Numbered from the stretch's first letter, positions 9,663 through 17,334 are shown. The stretch: 44,651 nucleotides of DNA from Gracilibacillus oryzae (GCF_009498735.1 NZ_ML762425.1:332748-377398); one strand, 5' to 3'. Translations and numbers: made by a program. The notes: a model not told the origin generated them from the letters alone.

Positions 9663-9800
9663 ATGACAAAAGTAAAAATGTTAGTCCAATCTACTTACAA
9701 TGGCCAGCTGTTACGCGAAGGAAGAGTGTATGAAGTTCCGGCAGAAACAGCTGAACGCTGGCAAGTAAGTAAAATTGCCGAGATCATCCAGGAGGATTAA
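9663..9800 (+). CDS. Hypothetical 45-residue protein
   Basis: A short ORF (MTKVKMLVQSTYNGQLLREG...) starting 14 bases after the esterase gene, with AAAAGGAG at 9647-9654 at good distance from its ATG. It is compact and acidic at its end (IIQED). The pattern of a basic N-terminus, then GRVYEVPAETAERW, recalls small phage or plasmid proteins of unknown function, but no family is claimed. Its last four bases overlap the 3' end of the convergent yqxD gene. A terminator 15 bases downstream supports its being a real transcription-unit end. Confidence 0.6.
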   Translation: MTKVKMLVQSTYNGQLLREGRVYEVPAETAERWQVSKIAEIIQED

Positions 9801-10243
9801 TTATATTGTTCCAGAAGCTTTCGTAAGGAATTACGGAAGCTTTCTTTTTGGCTGTAGTCTAATTTCTTTGGTCCTTTTGTCCGAAACCCTGCTTTTCTCG
9901 CCTTTGCTTTCCGATGTCTTTCATCAAGCATTTGATCGATTTTTTCTTTCGTATAATGAAATCCGATATGATGAAGAACAAAGCAGCCTTTCTCCAGTCC
10001 TAGAGCTGCCAGCCCATAATCCTGGGTCACAATCAAGTCATTTGATTTGGCCATTCCAACAATTTTATAATCTGCAGCATCTGCTCCGGAATCAACATAG
10101 CTTACTTTCACATTTTCAGGGTATTCTTGTAAAGAGAAATGACTGTAGCTTTTCACTAAAACTACATTAATGTGAAAGTCTTTGGCTTCTTTAATAATTG
10201 TATCAATTACAGGGCAGGCATCTGCATCCACATATATCTTCAT
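9797..10243 (-). CDS. yqxD: YqxD/YaiI family protein (UPF0178, DUF188)
   Basis: A 148-residue protein of the conserved YaiI/YqxD family. It opens with the hallmark MKIYVDADACPV (D6, D8) and contains YVDSGADAADYKI and VTQDYGLAALGLEKG, with a basic C-terminal half (DERHRKAKARKAGFRTKGPKK). The fold resembles PIN/5'-3' nuclease domains with conserved acidic residues, so a nucleic-acid role is suspected in the family but is not established. GAAAGGAG (10257-10250) precedes the ATG. The 3' end converges with the small ORF, and a terminator for the opposite strand is embedded in its last codons. Confidence 0.92.
   Translation of the reverse strand: MKIYVDADACPVIDTIIKEAKDFHINVVLVKSYSHFSLQEYPENVKVSYVDSGADAADYKIVGMAKSNDLIVTQDYGLAALGLEKGCFVLHHIGFHYTKEKIDQMLDERHRKAKARKAGFRTKGPKKLDYSQKESFRNSLRKLLEQYN
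9815..9849 (+). terminator. Intrinsic terminator of the esterase unit, inside the yqxD 3' coding region
   Basis: A 12-bp stem with one wobble (9815-9826 with 9831-9842) closed by a GGAA tetraloop and followed by TCTTTTT. The hairpin reads on the plus strand while encoding the C-terminal residues of YqxD on the minus strand. Confidence 0.85.
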
Positions 10244-10287
10244 ATTGATCTCCTTTCAGCAATATTTCGGCATATTTTCACAATTAT

Positions 10288-10315
10288 TGCTATATCTGTG
10301 TCAATATATATAGCA
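10288..10315. promoter_or_regulatory. Inverted repeat between yqxD and the M20 peptidase gene
   Basis: TGCTATAT (10288-10295) and ATATAGCA (10308-10315) form a perfect 8-bp inverted repeat with a 12-base spacer in the divergent intergenic region. It could be an operator for either gene. A/T-rich chance is not excluded. Confidence 0.25.
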
Positions 10316-10374
10316 TTCTTTCATAAAATATAGTATGATTTTCTTAATCTTAATAGAAGGCAAGGGAACGTTAG

Positions 10375-11541
10375 ATGAATGACTATGTAAAACAGCATCA
10401 AGAGGATATGTTGGAACTTTTAGCACAATTGGTTAATATAGACAGCGGGTCATATGATAAAGATGGTGTAAACAAAATTGGTGACAGGTTGAAAGCACTG
10501 TATCAGCAATTAGGTTTACATGTACAAAAATATCAGCAAACGGAATTCGGCGACCATCTTGCCATTCATTCTATTACGTGCAAAGAACCTTCCATTCTTA
10601 TTATAGCACATATGGATACTGTTTTTGAAAAAGGAACAGCTGCCAGGCGACCTTTCCGTATGGAAAATAATCGCGCATTTGGTCCTGGTGTAATTGACAT
10701 GAAAGCAAGTTTAGTTTCCGTATATTATGCAATGAAAGCATTAAAAAATTATAACCGGAAAGCATTTGATGAAGTAGAGATTCTATTGACAAGTGATGAA
10801 GAGATTGGTTCTGCTAGTTCAAGACAGCTGATTGAAAAAAAGGCGGCAGGTAAAAAATTTGCTCTCGTAATGGAACCAGCAAGAAAAAATGGTGCGATCG
10901 TATCTGCAAGAAGAGGAAAAGGACATTATACGTTAGAAGTCATTGGAAAAGCGGCACATTCAGGAATTGAACCGGAAAGAGGGAGAAGTGCCATTGAAGA
11001 ATTAGCACATAAGATTATTCAACTACACGAAATCACAGATGAAGATGCAGGGATCCATGTTAATGTTGGACTTATCGAAGGCGGCAGTTCAGTGAATACG
11101 ATTTCAGACCATGCTACAGCAGAGATTGATGTTCGCTTTAGAAATCAAGAACAAGCCGAAGTGATTGAAAAACAAATCGAACAAATTACTTCTTCAACAG
11201 AAGTTGCCGGCACAAAAGTGATTATCGATGGAGAAATGAATCGTCCGCCAATGGAAAAGACAGAGAAAACAGAGCGCTTATTAAAAATTATTAAAAAAGT
11301 AGGCAGTGAATTACAGATCAACATTATTGACACAGAGACGGGCGGCGGTTCTGATGCTTCTTATCCTGCCGCATTAGGAATCCCAACTGTGGATGGATTA
11401 GGACCAGTGGGAGGAAATGCTCATAGAGAAGATGAGTATCTGGAATTGGATTCACTCATTCCGAGGACATTACTATTGGCTCAAGTAATTGAGAAATTAG
11501 CCAATAAAATTATCAGTAAACGAGAAAAGTCGATAAGTTAA
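10375..11541 (+). CDS. M20 family metallopeptidase (carboxypeptidase G2 / ArgE-DapE type)
   Basis: A 388-residue di-zinc amidohydrolase without a signal peptide. The metal and catalytic residues of the M20 family are all visible: HMDTV (H79, D81), GVIDMKAS (D108), TSDEEIGS (E142, E143), MEPA (E167) and GNAHRED (H350). The dimerisation domain is marked by GKAAHSGIEPERG and VGLIEGGSSVNTIS. The arrangement is closest to the glutamate-carboxypeptidase/ArgE-like branch, which hydrolyses N-acyl or C-terminal amino acid amide bonds. The exact substrate is unknown. AAGGGAA at 10362-10368 supports the ATG. It forms a single-gene unit ending at a terminator near 11560. Confidence 0.88.
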   Translation: MNDYVKQHQEDMLELLAQLVNIDSGSYDKDGVNKIGDRLKALYQQLGLHVQKYQQTEFGDHLAIHSITCKEPSILIIAHMDTVFEKGTAARRPFRMENNRAFGPGVIDMKASLVSVYYAMKALKNYNRKAFDEVEILLTSDEEIGSASSRQLIEKKAAGKKFALVMEPARKNGAIVSARRGKGHYTLEVIGKAAHSGIEPERGRSAIEELAHKIIQLHEITDEDAGIHVNVGLIEGGSSVNTISDHATAEIDVRFRNQEQAEVIEKQIEQITSSTEVAGTKVIIDGEMNRPPMEKTEKTERLLKIIKKVGSELQINIIDTETGGGSDASYPAALGIPTVDGLGPVGGNAHREDEYLELDSLIPRTLLLAQVIEKLANKIISKREKSIS

Positions 11542-11559
11542 ATAAATGCGTAATTATGG

Positions 11560-11603
11560 CAGCAACTCCATTCATATTCTGATTGGATTGCTGTTTTTGT
11601 TTT
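11560..11603 (+). terminator. Intrinsic terminator after the M20 peptidase gene
   Basis: A 10-bp stem with a one-base bulge (11560-11570 with 11584-11593) is followed by a T-rich run. Confidence 0.75.
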
Positions 11604-11631
11604 CAAGAAAAGTTTGGTGGAACTCTTGTTA

Positions 11632-11640
11632 TGTTATAAT
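11632..11640 (+). promoter_or_regulatory. Extended -10 promoter
   Basis: TG-T-TATAAT with TATAAT at 11635-11640 lies 57 bases before the small zinc-ribbon gene. A weak TTTGG-type -35 sits near 11613. Confidence 0.5.
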
Positions 11641-11696
11641 TAAAACAGAGAAGAAATAATTCAACTCATTATTTTAGTGGAAAGGGCGATGTAAAC

Positions 11697-11993
11697 ATGC
11701 CGGTTTGCCAGATATGTCACAAAACATGGAGCTGGAAACAGACGATAAAAAAATCGTTTACTTTGGATACGGGAATGAACTGTCCCTATTGCGGCGAAAA
11801 ACAATATGTTACGACAAAAACAAGGAAAATAACGGCCCTAATTACGTTTGCTGTACCTGTCATCATGTTAGTCAATTTATTCTTCGGTGCTTCTCTAGTT
11901 TTTTTATTTTTGTTAATAGGTGTTGTTTTTTTATTCTTTGGAACATATCCTTTTTATATGAAATTATCAAATGAAGAGGAAACTATTTGGTAA
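11697..11993 (+). CDS. TIGR04104-type cysteine-rich membrane protein
   Basis: A 98-residue protein. The N-terminal 32 residues carry two CxxC pairs, CQIC (C4, C7) and CPYC, about 20 residues apart, which is the CxxC_20_CxxC zinc-ribbon pattern of TIGR04104. Two hydrophobic helices follow (about residues 45-62 and 66-85) and a short charged tail. It is therefore probably a small membrane protein with a cytoplasmic zinc ribbon. Function is unknown for the family. AAAGGG at 11681-11686 is a slightly distant ribosome site. An extended -10 promoter precedes it. Confidence 0.8.
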   Translation: MPVCQICHKTWSWKQTIKKSFTLDTGMNCPYCGEKQYVTTKTRKITALITFAVPVIMLVNLFFGASLVFLFLLIGVVFLFFGTYPFYMKLSNEEETIW

Positions 11994-12440
11994 TAATAAA
12001 TTAATGGAAAATATATATATATCAGCTAAGAATGATCCTTCATACCATTTTTAGCTGAGGCAAGTATTCTAATTCATTAAAAGAGTAATAAGCCTCCAGG
12101 CAGATTTCACTGTAACCTCCTCTTTTCACTTCTTTTTACCATATAGATCAACTTCAATATATTACTTCTCCATAAACGCAATTTCAAAACATAATAGAAT
12201 TTTCTAGTAACAAGGATTAGAAAGTTAGTCTGTTATAATGAACCGAATAAAATATGTAGATTGTACCATACTAAATAGGCAGGTATGCAGTAATGAGTAC
12301 GTCAATCGTTTATTTGAAGATAAATGGTTCTGAAGAAAAGCGTGGGACCAAAATCTTTAGCCAGCTAAGCAAATTTACTAACTAATTAAATTAACCGTAT
12401 TATAATTATGTAAACTGATTATTGAAGGGAGAACTATTAA
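11994..12440. other. 447-base region without a clear gene: hairpin, promoter-like site, TGGGACC element
   Basis: A 12-bp stem (12023-12034 with 12046-12057, one wobble) forms a hairpin without a T-run. An extended -10 box TG-T-TATAAT is at 12231-12239. A TGGGACC core near 12343 can pair with an upstream GGTTC to make a second hairpin. CAGCTAAG occurs at both 12023 and 12362. A 30-codon ORF at 12293-12385 lacks a good ribosome site. If transcription starts near 12246, the DUF1360 gene has a leader of about 195 bases. No known riboswitch was recognised. Confidence 0.5.
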
Positions 12441-12818
12441 TTGGAAAGTGTCTCAGTTGATTGGTTAACATATTTCATTCTTATTTTAGCAAGTTATCGT
12501 CTGACACATTTAATCGTATTTGATAAGATAACAGAATTTATCCGAAAACCTTTCTTAAAAAAGCAGAAGGTCAAGGATGCACACGGAATAGAACATATTA
12601 AAAAAGTGCCAACATCTAATTTTGGTTATCTTCTTAATTGCTATTGGTGTGCAGGGATCTGGAGTGCCATTATTATTGTATTAGCTTTTTTATATTTACA
12701 TGACATTGCTTGGATAGTCATATTTATTCTATCCATCGCTGGGGGACAGGCCATTTTAGAAACTGTGGTGGGTGTAGGAGTGAAATTGACAAAATGGTTG
12801 AGTGAAAAAGCGGAGTAG
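12441..12818 (+). CDS. DUF1360 small membrane protein (YjcA/YngL-like)
   Basis: A 125-residue protein with an N-terminal hydrophobic helix (WLTYFILILASYRLTHLIVF), a basic cytoplasmic loop of about 35 residues (FIRKPFLKKQKVKDAHGIEH), the conserved NCYWCAGIWSA motif at the start of a second helix pair, and an amphipathic tail. This is the DUF1360 pattern. Bacillus members such as YjcA are annotated as sporulation-associated, but the biochemical role is unknown. The start is TTG at 12441 behind GAAGGGAG (12424-12431). No partner gene is adjacent. Confidence 0.8.
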   Translation: MESVSVDWLTYFILILASYRLTHLIVFDKITEFIRKPFLKKQKVKDAHGIEHIKKVPTSNFGYLLNCYWCAGIWSAIIIVLAFLYLHDIAWIVIFILSIAGGQAILETVVGVGVKLTKWLSEKAE

Positions 12819-12888
12819 CAGGATTTCCTGTTTAATAATTCTAAATACTAGTATCAATTGTCTTAACTTTGGAAGACGATTTTAAAAT

Positions 12889-12941
12889 AAAAAAAAGGGG
12901 AATCGTCATGAATGACATTTCTGCCATTCATGATGATTCCC
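12889..12941 (-). terminator. Intrinsic terminator of dapA
   Basis: A 17-bp stem with one wobble (12925-12941 with 12898-12914) and a 10-base loop, followed on the minus strand by one C and eight T. It lies 9 bases past the dapA stop. Confidence 0.92.
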
Positions 12942-12949
12942 AACATTTA

Positions 12950-13840
12950 TTATCCAGCATGATAGTTGTTTTTAAGAAAAGGCAATTGCTGTTTTAATAA
13001 TTGTAATTCTTCTGTATTTAGCGGTACTAGTGGAAGTCTTACTGAACCAACTTCAATACCTAACATATTTAATGCAGCTTTTACAGGGCTTGGACTAGGC
13101 GCTGAGAACATTGCCTGCATTACCGGAAGAAGGTCCTGGTGCAGAATAGCAGCATCAGCTATACGTCCTTGCTGAAATGCTGATATCATTTCGTTCATTT
13201 CATTACCGATAATGTGTGAAGAAACGGAAACAACACCTTTACCACCGATTGCGAGTATTGGCAATGTTAAACTGTCATCACCACTGTATAAAGAAAAGTG
13301 AGCTGGTGTATGGTGAATAATTGTAGTCATTGCATCTAAATTTCCGCTAGCTTCTTTTACGGCAACAATATTATCTATTTGTGCCAGATCAATAATTGTT
13401 TCTGGTAATAGATTAACACCGGTTCTTCCAGGGATATTATATAACATCACTGGTAAAGTTGTTGCACTGGCGATAGCTTTAAAATGTTCATACATTCCCT
13501 GTTGTGATGGCTTGTTGTAATATGGTGTTACTAACATGACACCATCCACACCAATTAATTCGGCCTGTATTGTCAATTCAATCGATGCTTGCGTATTATT
13601 CGAACCTGTACCTGCAATAACGGGAATTCGCTTATTTACGGTTTTTACAACGAATTTGATTAACGCTATTTTCTCTTCTGTAGATAATGTTGGTGATTCA
13701 CCGGTTGTTCCAGCAACGACTATTCCTTCTGTACCATTCGCAATTAAATAATTTATTAATGTTTCCGCTTTTTGATAGTCTACTTGTCCGTTCTGATCAT
13801 ATGGTGTTACCATTGCTGTGATCACTCGACCAAAGTTCAT
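12950..13840 (-). CDS. dapA: 4-hydroxy-tetrahydrodipicolinate synthase
   Basis: First committed enzyme of the lysine, diaminopimelate and dipicolinate branch: it condenses pyruvate with aspartate semialdehyde. About 296 residues, TIM barrel. The GTTGESPTL motif near residue 42, catalytic Y134 in YNIPGRTG and Schiff-base K162 in VKEASGN are all present. An ATG at 13846 is in frame but directly abuts AGAGGTGG (13854-13847). The ATG at 13840 has six bases of spacing and gives the family N-terminus MNFGRV, so it is preferred. Expression is controlled by a lysine riboswitch and possibly by a hairpin covering the ribosome site. No other lysine gene is adjacent. Confidence 0.95.
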   Translation of the reverse strand: MNFGRVITAMVTPYDQNGQVDYQKAETLINYLIANGTEGIVVAGTTGESPTLSTEEKIALIKFVVKTVNKRIPVIAGTGSNNTQASIELTIQAELIGVDGVMLVTPYYNKPSQQGMYEHFKAIASATTLPVMLYNIPGRTGVNLLPETIIDLAQIDNIVAVKEASGNLDAMTTIIHHTPAHFSLYSGDDSLTLPILAIGGKGVVSVSSHIIGNEMNEMISAFQQGRIADAAILHQDLLPVMQAMFSAPSPSPVKAALNMLGIEVGSVRLPLVPLNTEELQLLKQQLPFLKNNYHAG

Positions 13841-13850
13841 ATTCATCCAC

Positions 13851-13901
13851 CTCTATTCATAGATTTAAAACAATTCGCACTTTTTTGGATTATGAATAGA
13901 G
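13851..13901 (-). promoter_or_regulatory. Hairpin covering the dapA ribosome binding site
   Basis: A perfect 11-bp inverted repeat, CTCTATTCATA at 13851-13861 with TATGAATAGAG at 13891-13901, lies between the riboswitch terminator and dapA. In the dapA mRNA the 3' arm includes the AGAG of the AGAGGTGG ribosome site. The loop is 29 bases. Confidence 0.55.
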
Positions 13902-13970
13902 CATATCCCAACATAGAAAACTAGAATTCCGGAAAAAAGGAAGTTTTCTTTATTTACTGCATCCTTACCC

Positions 13971-14006
13971 AATCAAAAAGCCACAATGAGAGGGTCTCAT
14001 TGTGGC
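13971..14006 (-). terminator. Riboswitch-controlled terminator in the dapA leader
   Basis: A perfect 12-bp stem (13995-14006 with 13980-13991) and GGG-length loop are followed on the minus strand by TTTTTGATT. GATGC just upstream of the stem can pair with GCATC at the aptamer's 3' end, which offers an antiterminator. Confidence 0.92.
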
Positions 14007-14029
14007 ATCATTATTTATGGATAAGATGC

Positions 14030-14205
14030 GTGAGATAGCCCTCCATATAGATTTACTATATGACAGCCCAACATTTATTCAATGTAAGACCAGTGATTTA
14101 AAATGACGTGTTTCTAATCACTTCGGCAAATCCCCCTTTCAGCAATTGTAATTGGCCACATCTCCTCTAACTGCTTACTAATGGTCTTCGCACCTCTATG
14201 CTCAC
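14030..14205 (-). promoter_or_regulatory. Lysine riboswitch (L box) aptamer
   Basis: The minus strand carries the conserved L-box blocks in order: ATAGAGGTGCGAAGACC, GCTGAAAGGGGGATTTGCCG, TGAATAAATGTTGGGCTGTC and GGAGGGCTATCTC. The closing P1 helix pairs 14196-14205 with 14030-14038 (one bulge). Bound lysine would favour the downstream terminator and lower dapA transcription. This is a very clear match. Confidence 0.97.
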
Positions 14206-14256
14206 TTCAAAAATATTTGAAGTAATACTTATTCAATTGTTTTAATATTGTCTCCC

Positions 14257-14285
14257 ACTATAGCAGATTTTAGTTTATATTGCAA
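14257..14285 (-). promoter_or_regulatory. dapA promoter
   Basis: TTGCAA (14285-14280), a 17-base spacer and TATAGT (14262-14257) on the minus strand. It would give a leader of about 400 bases containing the riboswitch. Confidence 0.7.
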
Positions 14286-14358
14286 TAAGGATCAATATTT
14301 TCCTGAAGATAAATAAAAGATTGTCTCAGTAATATTGGAAAGTATATCATAATTTGTA

Positions 14359-14386
14359 TTGACAAGTTAATATAATCTGTTATAGT
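14359..14386 (+). promoter_or_regulatory. Promoter of the tenA-ykoEDC operon
   Basis: Consensus TTGACA (14359-14364), a 16-base spacer, and an extended -10 TG-T-TATAGT (14378-14386). It starts the TPP riboswitch leader. Confidence 0.8.
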
Positions 14387-14411
14387 TAAGACGAAATTAA
14401 ATAACGCAAAA

Positions 14412-14505
14412 TTCCACTAGGGGTGTCTTTAAAAGACTGAGATTAAAGTGTAACTTTAAGACCCTTAGAACCTGATCTGGTTCATACCAGCGTAGGGAAG
14501 TGGCG
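14412..14505 (+). promoter_or_regulatory. TPP riboswitch (THI element) aptamer
   Basis: The conserved blocks are present: CACTAGGGGTG, GACTGAGATTAAAGTG, ACCCTTAGAACCTGATCTGG, TTCATACCAGCGTAGGGAAG and the closing TGG. P1 pairs CCACT (14414-14418) with AGTGG (14499-14503). It responds to thiamine pyrophosphate and controls tenA-ykoEDC. Confidence 0.98.
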
Positions 14506-14543
14506 AAAGTGTACACTTTCATTCTCATAATTCTGTAGTTATG

Positions 14544-14580
14544 ACCACTATCTCTATGTCTGTATTGATAGTGGTTTTTT
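14544..14580 (+). terminator. TPP-controlled terminator before tenA
   Basis: ACCACTATC (14544-14552) pairs with GATAGTGGT (14567-14575) and six T follow. The CCACT of the left arm can pair instead with AGTGG of aptamer P1, a plausible antiterminator. A 16-base palindrome lies between aptamer and terminator (14505-14520). Confidence 0.9.
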
Positions 14581-14605
14581 GTGTTAACTAAGAGGAGGAA
14601 TTATG

Positions 14606-15286
14606 ATGAAATTTTCAGAGATTTTACGTAAGGAAGCAGATCCGATTTGGCAGGCAAGTTTTGATCACCCATTTGTACAGGGGGTAGGTCAGGGAACATT
14701 ACCAGTGGAAAAATTCAAATACTATGTGCAGCAGGATGCCTATTATTTATCACATTTTGCTCGAGTCCAAGCATTAGGTGCTGCTAAATCGAATTCATTA
14801 GAAGTAACCAATCGGATGGCTTCACATGCTCAAGGTACATATGAAGCAGAATTGGAGCTGCATAGGGCTTTTAGTGAAATTCTTGGTATTACAGAAGAAG
14901 AAAAAGCGGCATTTAAGCCATCACCAACTGCTTACGCTTATACTTCCCACATGTATCGAGCTGCATATGAAGGACATTTAGGTGATATTATCGCAGCAAT
15001 TCTGCCATGTTATTGGCTATATTATGAAGTTGGTGAACAATTAAAAGATTGTAAACCAGACCATCCTGTCTATCAAAAGTGGATTGCAACATATGGCGGA
15101 GATTGGTTCCGTTCTTTAGTAATGGAGCAAATTGACAGACTGAATGTTATTGCAGAACAAGTAACCGAAACAGATAGGGAGCGTATGAAGGAACACTTTT
15201 TGATCAGCAGTAATTATGAGTTGTCATTTTGGGAAATGGCTTATCAAATGGAAACATGGGATAGTCTGACTAAGAAAGGTTTCTAA
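14606..15286 (+). CDS. tenA: Aminopyrimidine aminohydrolase / thiaminase II
   Basis: TenA hydrolyses aminopyrimidine breakdown products of thiamine so that hydroxymethylpyrimidine (HMP) can be salvaged. About 226 residues, all helical. Key residues match the Bacillus enzyme: D44 in QQDAYY, the catalytic cysteine C135 in ILPCYWLYYEVG, and the C-terminal glutamate in SFWEMAY. ATG at 14603 is also in frame, but AGGAGG at 14593-14598 is better spaced for 14606, and the residue numbering supports this. It lies first behind a TPP riboswitch, followed by the transporter genes ykoEDC. Confidence 0.96.
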   Translation: MKFSEILRKEADPIWQASFDHPFVQGVGQGTLPVEKFKYYVQQDAYYLSHFARVQALGAAKSNSLEVTNRMASHAQGTYEAELELHRAFSEILGITEEEKAAFKPSPTAYAYTSHMYRAAYEGHLGDIIAAILPCYWLYYEVGEQLKDCKPDHPVYQKWIATYGGDWFRSLVMEQIDRLNVIAEQVTETDRERMKEHFLISSNYELSFWEMAYQMETWDSLTKKGF

Positions 15287-15290
15287 TGAT

Positions 15291-15881
15291 ATGAAAAATA
15301 AGCTGACATTAACAGATATTTTAGTAACGGTCGTCATCGCTGTTGTTTTTAGTGTGATTTATAAAATATGGGGCCCTTTGTATAATACTCTTTCTATTTT
15401 TGGATTGCATATTGATCAATTAGTTTATGGCATGTGGTTTATGGCAGCAACTGTAGCATTTTTAATTATTAGAAAACCAGGTGTTGCATTGCTGGCAGAA
15501 TTAGCGGCAGCTCAAGGAGAATTTTTGTTTGGCGGTCAATGGGGAATCAGCCTGCTTTTATATGGTCTGGTTCAAGGATTAGGTTGTGAGTTAATATTTG
15601 CGCTGTTCCGTTATAAAAACTATCAGATATTTGTGTTGTGTCTTGCAGCAATTGGAGCAACAATTGGTTCACTTTGGCTAGATATCTATTATGGTTATAT
15701 TACTGAATTAGTCTGGTGGAATTTAGCTCTTCTAATTTTATTCAGGACAGCTGGAGCAATTGTTATTACTGGTTTCTTTGCATACTATCTAGTCAAAGCA
15801 TTAGAAAAAACCGGTGTTACTAATTTAGTAAGACCGGTCAATGAAACCCACTACAAGGCATTAGATGAAGAAGCAAGGTGA
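15291..15881 (+). CDS. ykoE: HMP/thiamine ECF-type transporter, substrate-binding membrane component YkoE
   Basis: A 196-residue membrane protein with about five hydrophobic helices and the motif AELAAAQGEFLFGGQWG typical of YkoE. In Bacillus subtilis YkoEDC with YkoF takes up a thiamine pyrimidine precursor under TPP control, and YkoE is the specificity (S) subunit. No ykoF is present here. The ATG is 5 bases after the tenA stop, and the stop lies just before the ykoD start, so the genes are one operon. Confidence 0.93.
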   Translation: MKNKLTLTDILVTVVIAVVFSVIYKIWGPLYNTLSIFGLHIDQLVYGMWFMAATVAFLIIRKPGVALLAELAAAQGEFLFGGQWGISLLLYGLVQGLGCELIFALFRYKNYQIFVLCLAAIGATIGSLWLDIYYGYITELVWWNLALLILFRTAGAIVITGFFAYYLVKALEKTGVTNLVRPVNETHYKALDEEAR

Positions 15882-15885
15882 TATC

Positions 15886-17334
15886 ATGGAACAAATAGCA
15901 ATTAGTATGGAAGGTTTAAAAGTAAAGTTTCCAAATGAGAAGTCCTTTTTATTTATGGACCTCTCTCTTACGGTTAAGCAAGGAGAAAAAGTACTGTTGG
16001 TTGGTCCGTCTGGAGGGGGAAAGTCTACCTTATTAAAAATTCTTGCAGGTATTATCCCGAATTCAGTGGAAATTCCGATGAAATACACCAACAGCATTTT
16101 ACCAGAGCGTTATGGCTATGTCTTTCAGGATCCCGATTCCCAATTCTGTATGCCATATGCGGATGAAGAGATAGCATTTGTATTAGAAAACTTACAAATA
16201 CCTTTTCAAAAAATGGCTGAACTGATCCCATACTATCTTGATACAGTAGGCCTGCATCTATCTGATATTCATACAAAGATTAACCAGTTATCTGGTGGAA
16301 TGAAACAGAGATTAGCCATTGCCAGTGTGCTCGCATTACAACCAGATGTATTGTTCTTAGATGAACCTACCGCTATGTTAGATGAAGAGGGCACTGACCA
16401 AGTATGGGATTCTGTGATGAAAATAGCGTCAGATAAAACGGTTATCATTGTCGAACATAAGATTGAACAGGTGTACGACTTTGTTGACCGGATCATTATG
16501 ATTAATACTGCAGGCGAGATTATTGCCGACGGGGAGCCATATAAGATGATAGAGGAACATCTCGATCTATTTAGAAAGTATGGTATCTGGTATCCAGGTG
16601 TCTGGAAGGGATTAAATAAGCCTTCTTTTCAAAATCAGCTCTCCTTTAACCCGGCTATAACTATTACACAATTAACGGGATATAAAATTAAAAAAGAAAT
16701 TATTCATATTGATACTGCACACGTAACCAAAGGAGACTGGATTGCAATAACAGGAGCGAATGGTTCTGGTAAAAGCACCCTTTTACAATCATTGGCGAAA
16801 TTAATTAAAACAAAAGGGACGGTTCATTATTCATTTACACAAGATATACCATTTTATCGCAAGGTTGGCTTTGTTTTTCAGAATCCTGAATTACAATTTG
16901 TAACAAATACAGTGTATGACGAATTAGCTTTTTCACTTTTAAACATTCCCTTGAGTGAGCAAGAAAAAAGACAAAGAATTTCGGATCATTTAGCAATTTT
17001 CCAGTTGGATCATGTGAAAAACATTCATCCCTTTCAATTATCTGTTGGGCAAATGAAACGATTAAGCATTGCAGCGATCACCATTATGGAACCAGAGATT
17101 TTGCTATTAGATGAACCGACTTTCGGGCAGGATGCTGCAAATACATTTCGGATGCTTGATTATTTTGTCTCACTCCACCAGAAGGGAACAACAATCCTGA
17201 TGGTGACACATGATCAGCAGATTAGCGAACATTTTGCTACAGCTGAATGGACAATGGATGCAGGAAAGTTGCTTACTATTTCTACTAAAAGAACTTGCAG
17301 GGTGGAGGGAAAACAGAATGTTCTTGGACTTTAG
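15886..17334 (+). CDS. ykoD: HMP/thiamine ECF transporter, duplicated ATPase YkoD
   Basis: About 482 residues containing two ABC ATPase domains. The first has Walker A GPSGGGKST (residues 40-48), signature LSGGMKQR and Walker B VLFLDEPT. The second has GANGSGKST (about 290-298), the variant signature LSVGQMKR and ILLLDEPT. It energises thiamine-pyrimidine uptake together with YkoE and YkoC. The frame extends to 15865, but AAGGTGAT at 15875-15882 points to the ATG at 15886. The 3' end overlaps ykoC by 17 bases. Confidence 0.94.
   Translation: MEQIAISMEGLKVKFPNEKSFLFMDLSLTVKQGEKVLLVGPSGGGKSTLLKILAGIIPNSVEIPMKYTNSILPERYGYVFQDPDSQFCMPYADEEIAFVLENLQIPFQKMAELIPYYLDTVGLHLSDIHTKINQLSGGMKQRLAIASVLALQPDVLFLDEPTAMLDEEGTDQVWDSVMKIASDKTVIIVEHKIEQVYDFVDRIIMINTAGEIIADGEPYKMIEEHLDLFRKYGIWYPGVWKGLNKPSFQNQLSFNPAITITQLTGYKIKKEIIHIDTAHVTKGDWIAITGANGSGKSTLLQSLAKLIKTKGTVHYSFTQDIPFYRKVGFVFQNPELQFVTNTVYDELAFSLLNIPLSEQEKRQRISDHLAIFQLDHVKNIHPFQLSVGQMKRLSIAAITIMEPEILLLDEPTFGQDAANTFRMLDYFVSLHQKGTTILMVTHDQQISEHFATAEWTMDAGKLLTISTKRTCRVEGKQNVLGL

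Noticed and set aside
12335-12350. T-box-like TGGGACC core
   Set aside because: No stem I, specifier loop or antiterminator/terminator pair was found, and the next gene is not a tRNA synthetase or amino acid gene.
12293-12385. A 30-codon ORF (MSTSIVYLKINGSEEKRGTK...)
   Set aside because: No good ribosome site, no recognised family, and it overlaps the structured TGGGACC element; too weak to call a gene.
14505-14520. 16-base palindrome GAAAGTGTACACTTTC as a protein operator
   Set aside because: It lies between the TPP aptamer and its terminator and is better explained as part of the leader RNA structure.
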